Made by a program: the position numbers and the translations under genes
Assembly: GCF_001952855.1 (NCBI RefSeq)
Contig: NZ_LPNO01000054.1
Location: 77,124 to 141,123, forward strand
DNA length: 64,000 nucleotides
Source of the DNA: Pseudomonas sp. ATCC PTA-122608
GTDB taxonomy: Bacteria; Pseudomonadota; Gammaproteobacteria; Pseudomonadales; Pseudomonadaceae
Reading direction: 5' to 3'
Notes under the pieces: generated by a model
What the model saw: only the letters and a program-made list of their open reading frames with translations
Database searches by the model: none
What the model was told of the DNA's origin: nothing
In this document: one piece after another, positions 27,318 to 36,652 of the stretch
Position numbering within the stretch: the stretch's first letter is position 1
How the letters are laid out: each line of letters opens with the position of its first letter

Positions 27318-27330
27318 GCCACACCACAGG

Positions 27331-27430
27331 TCAAATGTGGGAGCGGGCTTGCTCGCGAAAGCGGTGGATCAGTAAGGGATGCAGTGACTGACACACCGCA
27401 TTCGCGAGCAAGCCCGCTCCCACATTTTGA
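27331..27430. repeat. Paired REP element between urtA and urtB
   Basis: tcaaatgtgggagcgggctt and its inverse ending cccacattttga form a 100-bp hairpin. It is the gtgggagcggg subtype and sits inside the urt operon. Confidence 0.9.
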
Positions 27431-27455
27431 CCGCGCATGATCAGGACATTTGTTT

Positions 27456-28958
27456 ATGCCCACTGCCCTCAAACGCTATCTCATGACGTTGTTGCTGTTG
27501 CTGCCCTTCGCCGCACACGCCAGCGACGCCGAAGACTTCATCAACGCCAACCCGATGCAACAAGCCAAGCTGCTCCAGGACTGGGCCGCCCAGCCCGACC
27601 CGGCGCGCATCGAGTTGGTGAACGCCCTGCAACAAGGCCAGATCAGCGTCAACGGTGAAACCAAAACCGTGCGCCTGAACAACCGCCTGCGCGGCCTGAT
27701 TGACAACGTGCAAGCCAGCCAGGAATTGCTCGCAGCCGATCCCAAGGTGCGCCTTGCCGCAGCGCTTACCCTGCAAAAAAGCGCACAACCTGCGCAGCTG
27801 AAATTCCTCGACCAGCAACTCGCCGGTGAAACCAACGACGACGTACACACAGCCCTCAGCCTCGCCCTGGCCAACCTGCAACTGGTGGACCCCGACCCGG
27901 CTGTGCGCCTGGCCGCCGTGCGCTTGCTCGGCGGCACCGGTGACCCGCTGGCCCGTACTCGCCTGGAAGCCCTGCTCGCGCCTGGTGTCGAAGCCGACGC
28001 CACCGTGCACACCGCTGCCGAAACCAGCCTGGCCCAGGTCAAACGCAAACTGATGGTGGGCGAGATTCTCGGCCAGGCCTTCAGCGGCATGTCCCTGGGT
28101 TCGATCCTGCTGCTGGCAGCGCTCGGCCTGGCGATCACCTTCGGCTTGCTCGGGGTGATCAACATGGCTCACGGCGAGATGCTGATGCTCGGCGCCTACT
28201 CCACCTATGTGGTGCAGTTGCTGATGCAGCGCTACGTGCCCCAGGCCATCGAGTTCTACCCACTGATCGCGCTGCCGGTGGCGTTTTTTGTCACCGCCGC
28301 CATCGGCATGGCCCTGGAACGCACGGTGATTCGTCACCTTTATGGCCGCCCGCTGGAAACCCTGCTCGCTACCTGGGGCATCAGCCTGATGCTGATCCAA
28401 CTGGTGCGCCTGGTGTTCGGTGCGCAGAACGTTGAAGTGGCCAACCCCGAATGGCTGTCCGGCGGGATTCAGGTGCTGCCCAACCTGGTGCTGCCCTACA
28501 ACCGCATCGTGATCATCGCCTTCGCGCTGTTCGTGGTGGTGCTGACCTGGTTGCTGCTGAACAAGACGCGCCTGGGCCTCAACGTGCGCGCCGTGACCCA
28601 GAACCGCAACATGGCCGCCTGCTGCGGCGTGCCCACCGGGCGCGTGGACATGCTCGCCTTTGGCCTCGGTTCCGGCATCGCCGGCCTCGGCGGTGTTGCC
28701 TTGAGCCAGATCGGCAACGTCGGCCCGGACCTCGGCCAGAGCTACATCATCGACTCGTTCCTGGTGGTGGTGCTCGGTGGCGTCGGCCAACTGGCCGGTA
28801 GCGTCATGGCCGCCTTTGGCTTAGGGATAGCCAACAAGATTCTCGAACCGCAGATCGGCGCCGTACTCGGCAAGATCCTGATCCTCGCGCTGATCATTCT
28901 GTTCATCCAGAAACGCCCGCAGGGACTCTTCGCACTGAAAGGACGGGTGATCGACTGA
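27456..28958 (+). CDS. urtB: Urea ABC transporter permease UrtB
   Basis: A 500-residue permease. A signal-like first helix (LMTLLLLLPFAAHAS) is followed by a periplasmic extension of about 190 residues with HEAT-like helical repeats (DPKVRLAAALTLQ, DPAVRLAAVRLLGG). The LivH-type membrane domain comes next: SLGSILLLAALGLAITFGLL, then INMAHGEMLMLGAYSTYVV. That long extension is a usual feature of proteobacterial UrtB. The ATG at 27456 is taken, with a TTG two codons upstream also in frame. Its TGA overlaps the ATG of urtC by one base. It pairs with UrtC to form the membrane channel. Confidence 0.95.
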   Translation: MPTALKRYLMTLLLLLPFAAHASDAEDFINANPMQQAKLLQDWAAQPDPARIELVNALQQGQISVNGETKTVRLNNRLRGLIDNVQASQELLAADPKVRLAAALTLQKSAQPAQLKFLDQQLAGETNDDVHTALSLALANLQLVDPDPAVRLAAVRLLGGTGDPLARTRLEALLAPGVEADATVHTAAETSLAQVKRKLMVGEILGQAFSGMSLGSILLLAALGLAITFGLLGVINMAHGEMLMLGAYSTYVVQLLMQRYVPQAIEFYPLIALPVAFFVTAAIGMALERTVIRHLYGRPLETLLATWGISLMLIQLVRLVFGAQNVEVANPEWLSGGIQVLPNLVLPYNRIVIIAFALFVVVLTWLLLNKTRLGLNVRAVTQNRNMAACCGVPTGRVDMLAFGLGSGIAGLGGVALSQIGNVGPDLGQSYIIDSFLVVVLGGVGQLAGSVMAAFGLGIANKILEPQIGAVLGKILILALIILFIQKRPQGLFALKGRVID

Positions 28959-30037
28959 TGAACCAGCCATTGATGCTCACGGCCGCGCAAAAGGCCGGCC
29001 CCAAGGTGACCGTTGCGGTCGGTGCAGTGATCCTGATCCTGCTGCTGGCGCTGCCGTTGTTCTCGCTGTTGTCACCGGAAAACCCGCTGCACGTTTCCGC
29101 CTACACGCTGACGTTGGTGGGCAAGATTCTGTGCTACGCCATTGTCGCCCTGGCCCTGGATTTGGTGTGGGGTTACGCCGGGATGTTGTCCCTCGGCCAC
29201 GGCTTGTTCTTTGCGCTGGGCGGTTATGCCATGGGCATGTACCTGATGCGCCAGGCGTCCGGCGATGAGCTGCCGGCGTTCATGACCTTCTTGTCGTGGA
29301 CCGAGTTGCCGTGGTACTGGACCGGTACCAGCCACTTCCTCTGGGCCATGTGCCTGGTGGTGTTGGCGCCAGGTTTACTGGCGCTGGTGTTCGGGTTCTT
29401 CGCCTTCCGCTCGCGGATCAAGGGCGTGTATTTCTCGATCATGACCCAGGCCCTGACCTTCGCCGGGATGCTGCTGTTCTTCCGCAACGAGACCGGGTTT
29501 GGCGGCAATAACGGCTTTACCAATTTCCGCAGCATCCTTGGGTTTGGCATCACCGAACCGGGCACGCGGGCGGTGCTGTTTGTGGCCACCGTGGCGTTAT
29601 TGGTGGCGAGTCTGTACATCGGCTGGCGCCTGGCCCAGAGCAAGTTTGGTCGGGTATTGACGGCACTGCGGGATGCGGAAAACCGCCTGATGTTCTGCGG
29701 CTACGACCCACGTGGCTTCAAGCTGTTCGTGTGGGTGTTGAGCGCGGTGCTGTGTGGTTTGGCGGGCGCGTTGTATGTGCCGCAAGTGGGCATCATCAAC
29801 CCCAGCGAAATGTCGCCGACCAACTCCATCGAGGCCGCTGTGTGGGTGGCCCTCGGCGGACGTGGAACCTTGATCGGTCCGTTGCTGGGCGCTGGCGTGG
29901 TCAATGGTATGAAGAGCTGGTTCACCGTGGCGTTTCCTGAGTATTGGCTGTTCTTCCTCGGTGCGCTGTTCATCATCGTCACCCTGTATTTGCCCAAGGG
30001 TGTGATTGGCCTGCTGAAGAAAAGGGGCGACCAATGA
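28958..30037 (+). CDS. urtC: Urea ABC transporter permease UrtC
   Basis: A 359-residue LivM-type inner-membrane permease with about nine helices. Recognisable segments are ALALDLVWGYAGMLSLGHG, GFFAFRSRIKGVYFSIMTQA, NNGFTNFRSILGF and VWVALGGRGTLIGPLLGAG. Extra loop residues between helices 2 and 3 (the DELPAFMTFLSWTELPWYW region) are typical of UrtC as opposed to LivM. It overlaps urtB by one base and urtD by four, implying coupled translation of the membrane and ATPase subunits. Confidence 0.95.
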   Translation: MNQPLMLTAAQKAGPKVTVAVGAVILILLLALPLFSLLSPENPLHVSAYTLTLVGKILCYAIVALALDLVWGYAGMLSLGHGLFFALGGYAMGMYLMRQASGDELPAFMTFLSWTELPWYWTGTSHFLWAMCLVVLAPGLLALVFGFFAFRSRIKGVYFSIMTQALTFAGMLLFFRNETGFGGNNGFTNFRSILGFGITEPGTRAVLFVATVALLVASLYIGWRLAQSKFGRVLTALRDAENRLMFCGYDPRGFKLFVWVLSAVLCGLAGALYVPQVGIINPSEMSPTNSIEAAVWVALGGRGTLIGPLLGAGVVNGMKSWFTVAFPEYWLFFLGALFIIVTLYLPKGVIGLLKKRGDQ

Positions 30038-30894
30038 GGATCACAGCGACGGCCGAATTTATGCTCGAACCCATTCTTGAACCGAACAAAGACCAGGGCA
30101 GCGCCCGCGATGCCATCGGCCTCGGCCAGGCGGCTGGCAAAGGCCTGAACACCCGCCACGGCACGATCCTGACCCTGGAAGACATCAGCGTCAGCTTCGA
30201 CGGTTTCAAGGCATTGAACGACTTGAACCTGTACATCGGCGTCGGCGAATTGCGCTGCATCATCGGCCCCAACGGCGCGGGCAAGACCACGCTGATGGAC
30301 GTGATCACCGGCAAGACCCGGCCCAGCCACGGCAAGGCCTGGTTCGGCGAAACCCTCGACCTGACGAGCATGAGCGAAGTGCAGATCGCCCAGGCCGGCA
30401 TCGGTCGCAAGTTCCAGAAGCCCACGGTATTCGAAGCCCTGAGTGTGTTCGAAAACCTCGAGCTGGCGCAGAAGACCGACAAGTCGGTGTGGGCCAGCCT
30501 GCGGGCGCGCTTGAGCGGCGAGCAGAAAGACCGCATCAGCGAAGTCCTCGACACCATCCGCCTCACCGCCTCGGTCAACCGCCCCGCGGGTTTGCTGTCC
30601 CACGGCCAGAAACAGTTTCTGGAAATCGGCATGCTGCTGATGCAAGACCCGCAACTGTTGCTGCTGGACGAACCGGTGGCGGGCATGACCGACGCCGAAA
30701 CCGAGTTCACCGCCGAGCTGTTCAAGCGCCTGGCGGGCAAGCATTCGCTGATGGTGGTGGAGCACGACATGGGCTTTGTCGGCTCGATTGCCGACCACGT
30801 GACAGTGTTGCACCAGGGCAGCGTGCTGGCCGAAGGGTCGCTGGAACAGGTGCAGGAAAATGAGCGGGTGATCGAGGTTTACCTCGGCCGCTGA
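30034..30894 (+). CDS. urtD: Urea ABC transporter ATPase UrtD
   Basis: A 286-residue LivG-type ATPase. After an N-terminal extension of about 45 residues, Walker A IGPNGAGKTTLMD is near residue 80. LSHGQKQFLEIGM serves as the signature and LLLLDEPVAGMTDAE as Walker B. The TLMDVITGKTRP stretch is typical of UrtD. The ATG at 30034 overlaps the urtC stop. It forms the ATPase heterodimer with UrtE, from which it is separated by a repeat of the gttcccacgc type. Confidence 0.95.
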   Translation: MRITATAEFMLEPILEPNKDQGSARDAIGLGQAAGKGLNTRHGTILTLEDISVSFDGFKALNDLNLYIGVGELRCIIGPNGAGKTTLMDVITGKTRPSHGKAWFGETLDLTSMSEVQIAQAGIGRKFQKPTVFEALSVFENLELAQKTDKSVWASLRARLSGEQKDRISEVLDTIRLTASVNRPAGLLSHGQKQFLEIGMLLMQDPQLLLLDEPVAGMTDAETEFTAELFKRLAGKHSLMVVEHDMGFVGSIADHVTVLHQGSVLAEGSLEQVQENERVIEVYLGR

Positions 30895-30898
30895 ACCT

Positions 30899-31004
30899 GA
30901 TCGTTCCCACGCTCCGCGTGGGAATGCATCCGGTGACGCTCTGCGTCACACGGCGGACGCGGAGCGTCCATTGCGGCATTCCCACGCAGAGCGTGGGAAC
31001 GATC
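30899..31004. repeat. Inverted repeat of the gatcgttcccacgc type
   Basis: GATCGTTCCCACGC at the left end and its exact inverse at the right end enclose further nested complementary stretches (ggtgacgctctgcgtcac). It differs from the other REP families of the window and lies between urtD and urtE inside the operon. Confidence 0.88.
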
Positions 31005-31022
31005 ATTGAGGAGAATTTGAAC

Positions 31023-31721
31023 ATGCTGCAAGTCGACAAGCTGCACCAGTACTACGGCGGTAGCCACATCCTGCGCGGGCTTTCCTTTGAGGTAAAAGTC
31101 GGCGAAGTCACCTGTTTGCTGGGCCGCAACGGCGTGGGCAAGACCACCTTGCTCAAGTGCCTGATGGGTTTGCTACCGGCCAAGGAAGGCGCGGTGAACT
31201 GGGAAGGCAAGGCCATTACCGGCTTCAAGCCGCACCAGCGGGTGCACGCCGGTATCGCTTATGTGCCCCAGGGCCGGGAGATTTTTGGCCGCCTGACAGT
31301 GGAAGAAAACCTGCTGATGGGCCTGTCGCGCTTCCCCGGCTCCGAAGCCAAGGAAGTGCCGGCCTTCATCTACGAGCTGTTTCCGGTGCTGCTGCAAATG
31401 AAGCAACGCCGGGGCGGCGACCTGTCCGGCGGCCAGCAACAGCAACTGGCAATCGGCCGCGCCCTGGCCAGCCGCCCGCGCCTATTGATCCTCGATGAAC
31501 CCACCGAAGGCATCCAGCCGTCGGTGATCAAGGAGATCGGCGCGGTGATCAAGAAGCTCGCGGCACGCGGCGACATGGCGATTCTGCTGGTGGAACAGTT
31601 CTACGATTTTGCTGCTGAACTGGCCGACCAGTACCTGGTGATGTCCCGGGGCGAAATCGTCCAGCAGGGGCGTGGAGAAAATATGGAAAGCGAGGGTGTG
31701 CGCGGGCTCGTTACGATCTAA
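31023..31721 (+). CDS. urtE: Urea ABC transporter ATPase UrtE
   Basis: A 232-residue LivF-type ATPase. Walker A is LGRNGVGKTTLLKCL (residues 36-50), then the Q-loop YVPQGREIFGRLTVEENL, signature LSGGQQQQLAIGR, Walker B LLILDEPTEGIQPS and switch histidine region LLVEQFYDF. The GRNGVGKTT variant is a UrtE mark. A GAGGAG site precedes the ATG. It closes the five-gene transporter set and is followed 30 bp later by ureD, so import and hydrolysis genes are likely co-expressed. Confidence 0.95.
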   Translation: MLQVDKLHQYYGGSHILRGLSFEVKVGEVTCLLGRNGVGKTTLLKCLMGLLPAKEGAVNWEGKAITGFKPHQRVHAGIAYVPQGREIFGRLTVEENLLMGLSRFPGSEAKEVPAFIYELFPVLLQMKQRRGGDLSGGQQQQLAIGRALASRPRLLILDEPTEGIQPSVIKEIGAVIKKLAARGDMAILLVEQFYDFAAELADQYLVMSRGEIVQQGRGENMESEGVRGLVTI

Positions 31722-31751
31722 TCTGTAGCGTCCTAACGATAAGCACTGACC

Positions 31752-32591
31752 ATGACTCTACCTGCCCCCACCGCGCTGTTCACCCCCAGCTGGCACGCCG
31801 AGCTGGAGCTCGGCTACGCGCGTTTCGGCGACACCACGCGCCCGGTAATGCGCCGCCACCTCGGCCCGCTGCGGGTGCAAAAGCACCTGTACGCCGAAGG
31901 CCCCGAGGTGTGCCAGCACATCATCGTGCACCCGCCAGGCGGAATTGCCGGCGGTGATCGCCTCGACATCACGGCCCATGTCGCCGAAGGAGCCTGGGCG
32001 CAATTGACCAGCCCCGGCGCGGCCAAGTGGTATCGCGCCGGCGGGCCGGCCTATCAAAAACTGGAGCTGACGGTGGAGGCTGGTGCGACGCTGGAATGGC
32101 TGCCGCAGGAGACCATCGTGTTCAGCGCCGCCCAGGCCGAACTCACCACGCGCATTGAGCTGCAAGGCGATGCCCGGCTGTTTTACTGGGACGTGGTCGC
32201 CCTCGGGCGCCCCGCCAGTGGCGAGCGTTTCGACCTCGGGCACTTCCAGTCGCACCTGGATATCCGCCGCGACGGCCAGTTGATTTGGCATGAGCGCCAG
32301 CGCATTGTGGGCGCCGACGGTTTGCTCGACTCACCCATCGGGCTGGACGGGCAACCGGTGTTCGCCACCTTGCTGGTGACCGGCGAAATCGACCCTGACC
32401 TGCTCGAACAATGCCGCTCCCTGCCCCACGCAGTACGCGGCGACCTGACCCAATTGCCCGGCCTGCTGGTAGCCCGCTGCCTGGCCAGTGAAGCGCTGCT
32501 GGCGCGAGGTTGGCTGATCGCGCTGTGGCGCCTGCTGCGCCCGGCGGTGCTGGGCCGAGAGGCTGTATCACCGAGAATCTGGAGCACATGA
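31752..32591 (+). CDS. ureD: Urease accessory protein UreD
   Basis: UreD (279 residues) binds apo-urease and, with UreF and UreG, guides nickel into the active site. Family marks are HIIVHPPGGIAGGDRLDI near residue 57, TSPGAAKWYRA and WLPQETIVFSAA. Length is normal. It follows urtE closely and is separated from ureA by a REP pair. It is the usual first gene of the urease structural cluster in Pseudomonas. Confidence 0.95.
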   Translation: MTLPAPTALFTPSWHAELELGYARFGDTTRPVMRRHLGPLRVQKHLYAEGPEVCQHIIVHPPGGIAGGDRLDITAHVAEGAWAQLTSPGAAKWYRAGGPAYQKLELTVEAGATLEWLPQETIVFSAAQAELTTRIELQGDARLFYWDVVALGRPASGERFDLGHFQSHLDIRRDGQLIWHERQRIVGADGLLDSPIGLDGQPVFATLLVTGEIDPDLLEQCRSLPHAVRGDLTQLPGLLVARCLASEALLARGWLIALWRLLRPAVLGREAVSPRIWST

Positions 32592-32599
32592 AGATTAAA

Positions 32600-32692
32600 A
32601 ATGTGGGAGCGGGCTTGCTCGCGAATGCAGTGGGTCAGGCAAAGATGCATTCACTGACACACCGCATTCGCGAGCAAGCCCGCTCCCACATT
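32600..32692. repeat. Paired REP element between ureD and ureA
   Basis: aatgtgggagcgggcttgct and its inverse flank a short core. It is the gtgggagcggg subtype and again sits within an operon. Confidence 0.9.
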
Positions 32693-32739
32693 GGATCTCC
32701 GGTGTTTTTACGAATGTATTTCATAGTGGACTTTGAACG

Positions 32740-33042
<303 letters not shown>

Positions 33043-33051
33043 GGCCCGGCC

Positions 33052-33573
33052 ATGTCCTTTCTGATTCGTGATGCGGTGCACGCCGATTTGCCAGGGATTC
33101 GCGATATCTACAACGACGCGGTGCTCAACACCACGGCGATCTGGAACGAACAACCGGTAGACCTGGGCAACCGCCAGGCCTGGTTCAGCGCGCGCCAGGC
33201 GCAGTTTTATCCGATCCTGGTGGCCGTCGAAGACGAGCAGGTCATCGGCTATGCCTCGTTCGGCGACTGGCGGCCCTTCGAAGGCTTTCGCCACACCGTC
33301 GAGCACTCGGTATACGTGCGCAGCGACCAGCGCGGCAAAGGCCTCGGGCCTCATCTGATGCAGGCGCTGATCGAGCGGGCGAAAACCTGCGACAAACACG
33401 TGATGGTCGCCGCTATCGAGAGCGGCAACCAGTCCTCTATCCGCTTGCATGAGCGCCTGGGTTTCATCACCACCGGGCAGATGCCCCAGGTCGGCACCAA
33501 GTTCGGCCGCTGGCTGGACCTGACCTTCATGCAACTGACGCTCAACCCAGGCGCTGTGCCGCCCAAGGAGTGA
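33052..33573 (+). CDS. GNAT N-acetyltransferase, phosphinothricin/methionine-sulfone type
   Basis: A 173-residue GNAT enzyme. The substrate-side motif is IYNDAVLNTTAIWNE, the acetyl-CoA loop is VRSDQRGKGLG (around residue 88), followed by VAAIESGNQSSIRLHERLGF. These features match the bar/pat-like family whose PAO1 member, also lying between ureA and ureB, acetylates methionine sulfoximine and methionine sulfone. Its job is probably to detoxify glutamine synthetase inhibitors, which suits a nitrogen-related operon. It is followed after five bases by a second GNAT gene. Confidence 0.9.
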   Translation: MSFLIRDAVHADLPGIRDIYNDAVLNTTAIWNEQPVDLGNRQAWFSARQAQFYPILVAVEDEQVIGYASFGDWRPFEGFRHTVEHSVYVRSDQRGKGLGPHLMQALIERAKTCDKHVMVAAIESGNQSSIRLHERLGFITTGQMPQVGTKFGRWLDLTFMQLTLNPGAVPPKE

Positions 33574-33578
33574 TACCG

Positions 33579-34112
33579 ATGAACGCCGCCCAACTGCGTC
33601 GAGTCAATGCCGAAAGTTTTGCCCATTACCGCCCGGGTTTGATTGAGCTGTTGTTGGACGCCGTGAAGCATGGCGCATCAGTGGGTTTCATGGCCGACTT
33701 CGATGAAGCCCAGGCCAGCGCTTATCTGCGCGGTGTGCAGGCCAGTATCACCGACGGCAGCCTGCTGCTGTGGGTGGTGGTGCGTGATGAGCAGGTCGTT
33801 GCCAGCGTGCAGTTGGCCCTGTGCCTGAAGGCCAACGGCCTGAACCGCGCCGAAGTGCAGAAGCTGCTGGTGCACAGCGAGGCCCGGCGCCGCGGCCTCG
33901 GCCAGCAACTGATGAGCGCCCTGGAACTGAGTGCCCGCCAGTACAAACGGGGGTTGCTGTACTTGGACACCGAAGCCGGCTCCGGTGCCGAAGCGTTCTA
34001 CCAGTCGCTGCGCTACACCAAGATCGGTGAATTGCCCGACTACTGCCAAAGCCCGGACGGGCGCTACACCCCGACCGCCATCTACTTCAAGACCCTGGGA
34101 CAACCCGCATGA
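33579..34112 (+). CDS. Second GNAT N-acetyltransferase in the urease operon
   Basis: A 177-residue protein with the GNAT acetyl-CoA site VQKLLVHSEARRRGLGQQLM (about residues 92-111) and the C-terminal GAEAFYQSLRYTKIGELPDY that closes the fold. It is not closely similar to the preceding GNAT, so it is not a recent duplicate. ATG 33579 is used; a GTG at 33570 overlapping the previous stop is possible. The gene overlaps ureB by four bases. The substrate is unknown; location suggests a small nitrogen compound or antibiotic. Confidence 0.85.
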   Translation: MNAAQLRRVNAESFAHYRPGLIELLLDAVKHGASVGFMADFDEAQASAYLRGVQASITDGSLLLWVVVRDEQVVASVQLALCLKANGLNRAEVQKLLVHSEARRRGLGQQLMSALELSARQYKRGLLYLDTEAGSGAEAFYQSLRYTKIGELPDYCQSPDGRYTPTAIYFKTLGQPA

Positions 34113-34417
34113 TTCCTGGCGAATTTCAGATCCAGCCTGGCGACATCGAACTCAACGTAGGCCGTCGAACCGCCACCTTGAGCGTAGCCAACAGCGGCGA
34201 CCGGCCGATCCAGGTCGGCTCTCACTATCACTTTTTCGAAACCAACGACGCATTGACCTTCGACCGTCCCGCCAGCCGTGGCATGCGCCTGAACATTCCG
34301 GCCGGCACCGCCGTGCGCTTTGAGCCGGGGCAGAGTCGCGACGTGGAACTGGTGGAATTGAGCGGCAAGCGCCGGGTGTTCGGGTTTGCCGGGAAAATCA
34401 TGGGTGACCTGGACTGA
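34109..34417 (+). CDS. ureB: Urease subunit beta
   Basis: A 102-residue urease beta chain with MIPGEFQIQPGDIELNVGR, VGSHYHFFETNDALTFDR and FEPGQSRDVELVELSGKR, all conserved in the family. It starts within the stop of the second GNAT gene (ATGA). A REP-like hairpin separates it from ureC, which is less common than direct ureB-ureC coupling. Confidence 0.97.
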   Translation: MIPGEFQIQPGDIELNVGRRTATLSVANSGDRPIQVGSHYHFFETNDALTFDRPASRGMRLNIPAGTAVRFEPGQSRDVELVELSGKRRVFGFAGKIMGDLD

Positions 34418-34420
34418 CCT

Positions 34421-34551
34421 GTGGCGAGGGAGCTTGCTCCCGCTCGGGCGCGCAGCGGCCGCTAAAGAACTGACTCAATTTTTCTGACTCACCCCGGTGC
34501 CTGGCTTTTGGGGTTGCTGCGCAGCCCAGCGGGAGCAAGCTCCCTCGCCAC
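34421..34551. repeat. Paired REP element of the gtggcgaggg type between ureB and ureC
   Basis: gtggcgagggagcttgctcc and its inverse (gagcaagctccctcgccac) lie 130 bp apart with a GC-rich, partly self-complementary centre. It splits ureB from ureC. Confidence 0.9.
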
Positions 34552-34580
34552 CTATCGGGAACGATCAAGGGACCAAACAC

Positions 34581-36281
34581 ATGAAGATTTCCAGACAAGC
34601 CTACGCCGACATGTACGGCCCCACCGTGGGTGACAAGGTCCGCCTGGCCGACACCGAGCTGTTCGTCGAAGTCGAACAGGATTTCACCGTCTACGGCGAA
34701 GAAGTGAAATTCGGCGGCGGCAAGGTGATCCGTGACGGCCAGGGCCAGAGCCAACTGCTCGCCCATGAGGTGGTCGACACCCTGATCACCAACGCGCTGA
34801 TCATCGACCACTGGGGCATCGTCAAGGCCGACGTCGGCCTGAAGAACGGCCGCATCTTCGCGATCGGCAAAGCCGGCAACCCGGACATCCAGCCCGGCGT
34901 GACCATCTGCGTCGGCGCCAGCACCGAAGTGATTGCCGGTGAAGGCATGATCCTCACCGCCGGCGGCATCGACACCCACATCCACTTCATCTGCCCACAG
35001 CAAATCGAAGAAGCGCTGACCAGCGGCGTCACCACCATGATCGGCGGCGGCACGGGCCCGGCCACCGGCACCAACGCCACCACCTGCACCTCCGGCCCGT
35101 GGCACCTGGCGCGCATGCTCCAGGCCTCCGACTCGTTCCCGATGAACATCGGTTTCACCGGCAAGGGCAACGCCAGCCTGCCGGAGCCGTTGATCGAACA
35201 AGTGAAGGCCGGCGCCATTGGCTTGAAGCTCCATGAAGACTGGGGCACCACGCCGGCGAGCATCGACAACTGCCTGAGCGTCGCCGACGAGTACGACGTG
35301 CAGGTGGCGATCCACAGCGACACCCTCAACGAATCCGGCTTTGTCGAAACCACCCTCGCCGCCTTCAAGGGCCGCACCATCCACACCTATCACACCGAAG
35401 GTGCCGGTGGCGGCCACGCGCCCGACATCATCAAGGCCTGCGGCTTCCCCAACGTGCTGCCCAGCTCCACCAACCCGACCCGGCCGTTCACCCGCAACAC
35501 CATCGACGAACACCTGGACATGTTGATGGTCTGCCATCACCTGGACCCGAGCATTGCCGAAGACGTGGCCTTCGCCGAAAGCCGCATCCGCCGCGAGACG
35601 ATTGCTGCCGAAGACATCCTGCACGACCTCGGCGCGTTCTCGATGATCAGCTCCGACAGCCAGGCCATGGGCCGCGTCGGTGAAGTGATCACGCGCACTT
35701 GGCAGACCGCCGACAAGATGAAAAAACAGCGCGGCCCGCTGCCGGGAGACGGCGAAGGCAACGACAACTTTCGCGCCAAACGCTACATCGCCAAGTACAC
35801 GATCAACCCGGCGATCACCCACGGCATCAGCCATGAAGTAGGTTCCATCGAAGTGGGCAAGTGGGCCGACCTGGTGCTGTGGCGCCCGGCGTTTTTCGGG
35901 ATCAAGCCGACGCTGATCCTCAAGGGCGGCGCGATTGCCTCAAGCCTGATGGGCGACGCTAACGCTTCGATTCCCACGCCGCAGCCGGTGCACTACCGTC
36001 CGATGTTCGCCAGCTTCGGCAGCTCGCTGCACGCCACCAGCCTGACCTTTATCAGCCAGGCGGCGTTGGCGGCGGGTTTGCCCGAGCAGTTGGGCTTGAA
36101 GAAGCAGATCGCCGTGGTCAAGGGTTGCCGCTCAGTGCAGAAAACCGACTTGATCCACAACGATTACCTGCCGGATATCGAGGTTGACCCGCAGACGTAT
36201 CAGGTCAAGGCCGACGGCGTGTTGCTGTGGTGTGAACCGGCGGATGTACTGCCGATGGCCCAGCGTTACTTCCTGTTCTAG
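34581..36281 (+). CDS. ureC: Urease subunit alpha
   Basis: The 566-residue catalytic chain that hydrolyses urea to ammonia and carbamate at a di-nickel centre. Nickel ligands are present: HTHIHF, the carbamylated lysine and histidine in GLKLHEDWG, HSDTLNESGF and HTYHTEGAGGGHAPD. The active-site flap carries Cys/His in MVCHHLDPS. The start at 34581 gives the standard MKISRQAYADMYGPTVGDKV opening; the in-frame upstream part lies in the REP element. Accessory genes ureE, F, G are 20 kb downstream, not adjacent. Confidence 0.97.
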   Translation: MKISRQAYADMYGPTVGDKVRLADTELFVEVEQDFTVYGEEVKFGGGKVIRDGQGQSQLLAHEVVDTLITNALIIDHWGIVKADVGLKNGRIFAIGKAGNPDIQPGVTICVGASTEVIAGEGMILTAGGIDTHIHFICPQQIEEALTSGVTTMIGGGTGPATGTNATTCTSGPWHLARMLQASDSFPMNIGFTGKGNASLPEPLIEQVKAGAIGLKLHEDWGTTPASIDNCLSVADEYDVQVAIHSDTLNESGFVETTLAAFKGRTIHTYHTEGAGGGHAPDIIKACGFPNVLPSSTNPTRPFTRNTIDEHLDMLMVCHHLDPSIAEDVAFAESRIRRETIAAEDILHDLGAFSMISSDSQAMGRVGEVITRTWQTADKMKKQRGPLPGDGEGNDNFRAKRYIAKYTINPAITHGISHEVGSIEVGKWADLVLWRPAFFGIKPTLILKGGAIASSLMGDANASIPTPQPVHYRPMFASFGSSLHATSLTFISQAALAAGLPEQLGLKKQIAVVKGCRSVQKTDLIHNDYLPDIEVDPQTYQVKADGVLLWCEPADVLPMAQRYFLF

Positions 36282-36427
36282 GCCCCGAGAATGGCACTGA
36301 TCGCCTGATCGGTCAGTGTCCGGCCCAACGTCGTGAGCTCGCTGTCGATGCTGGCAAACGACGCGTCGTCGAAGGGGATAAAGGTGATGACCTTAGTCAG
36401 TCGCACCCGGTACTCGGCGCTAGCCAT
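36278..36427 (-). CDS. Possible small protein or gene remnant after ureC
   Basis: An ATG at 36427 opens a 49-residue frame (MASAEYRVRLTKVITFIPFD to AISAILGA) whose stop overlaps the ureC stop. Codon choice is Pseudomonas-like and the sequence has a regular strand/helix pattern, but no clear ribosome site precedes it. It may be a real small protein or the surviving 3' part of a longer gene. The rest of the ureC-effector spacer up to 36652 shows no other coding frame. Confidence 0.3.
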   Translation of the reverse strand: MASAEYRVRLTKVITFIPFDDASFASIDSELTTLGRTLTDQAISAILGA

Positions 36428-36652
36428 TTGAACGGATGTACGACGCACACCAGATTTCTCAGAAACGCGACATCCCCGGTGTAACGATACCTTGTGCAAA
36501 AGGGGCCTGCCGGGGCGGTAACCCGGTACTCGACCCATGCGTAATTTCAGGTTGCTGCGTTAACTATTGCAGCTGACCCAGCGGTTTTTCGACTTATTAA
36601 TCCGATGATGTTTTCAGTAGGCTTTTCTTTTGCCAGCCCAAAGGAATGCCCC

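Noticed and set aside
26028..28790. Long antisense frames over urtA and urtB
   Set aside because: They arise from strong third-position G/C bias of the real genes; their residues are His/Gln/Arg-rich without any domain.
34398..35834. Long antisense frame over ureC
   Set aside because: Shadow of ureC, which has all active-site residues on the plus strand.
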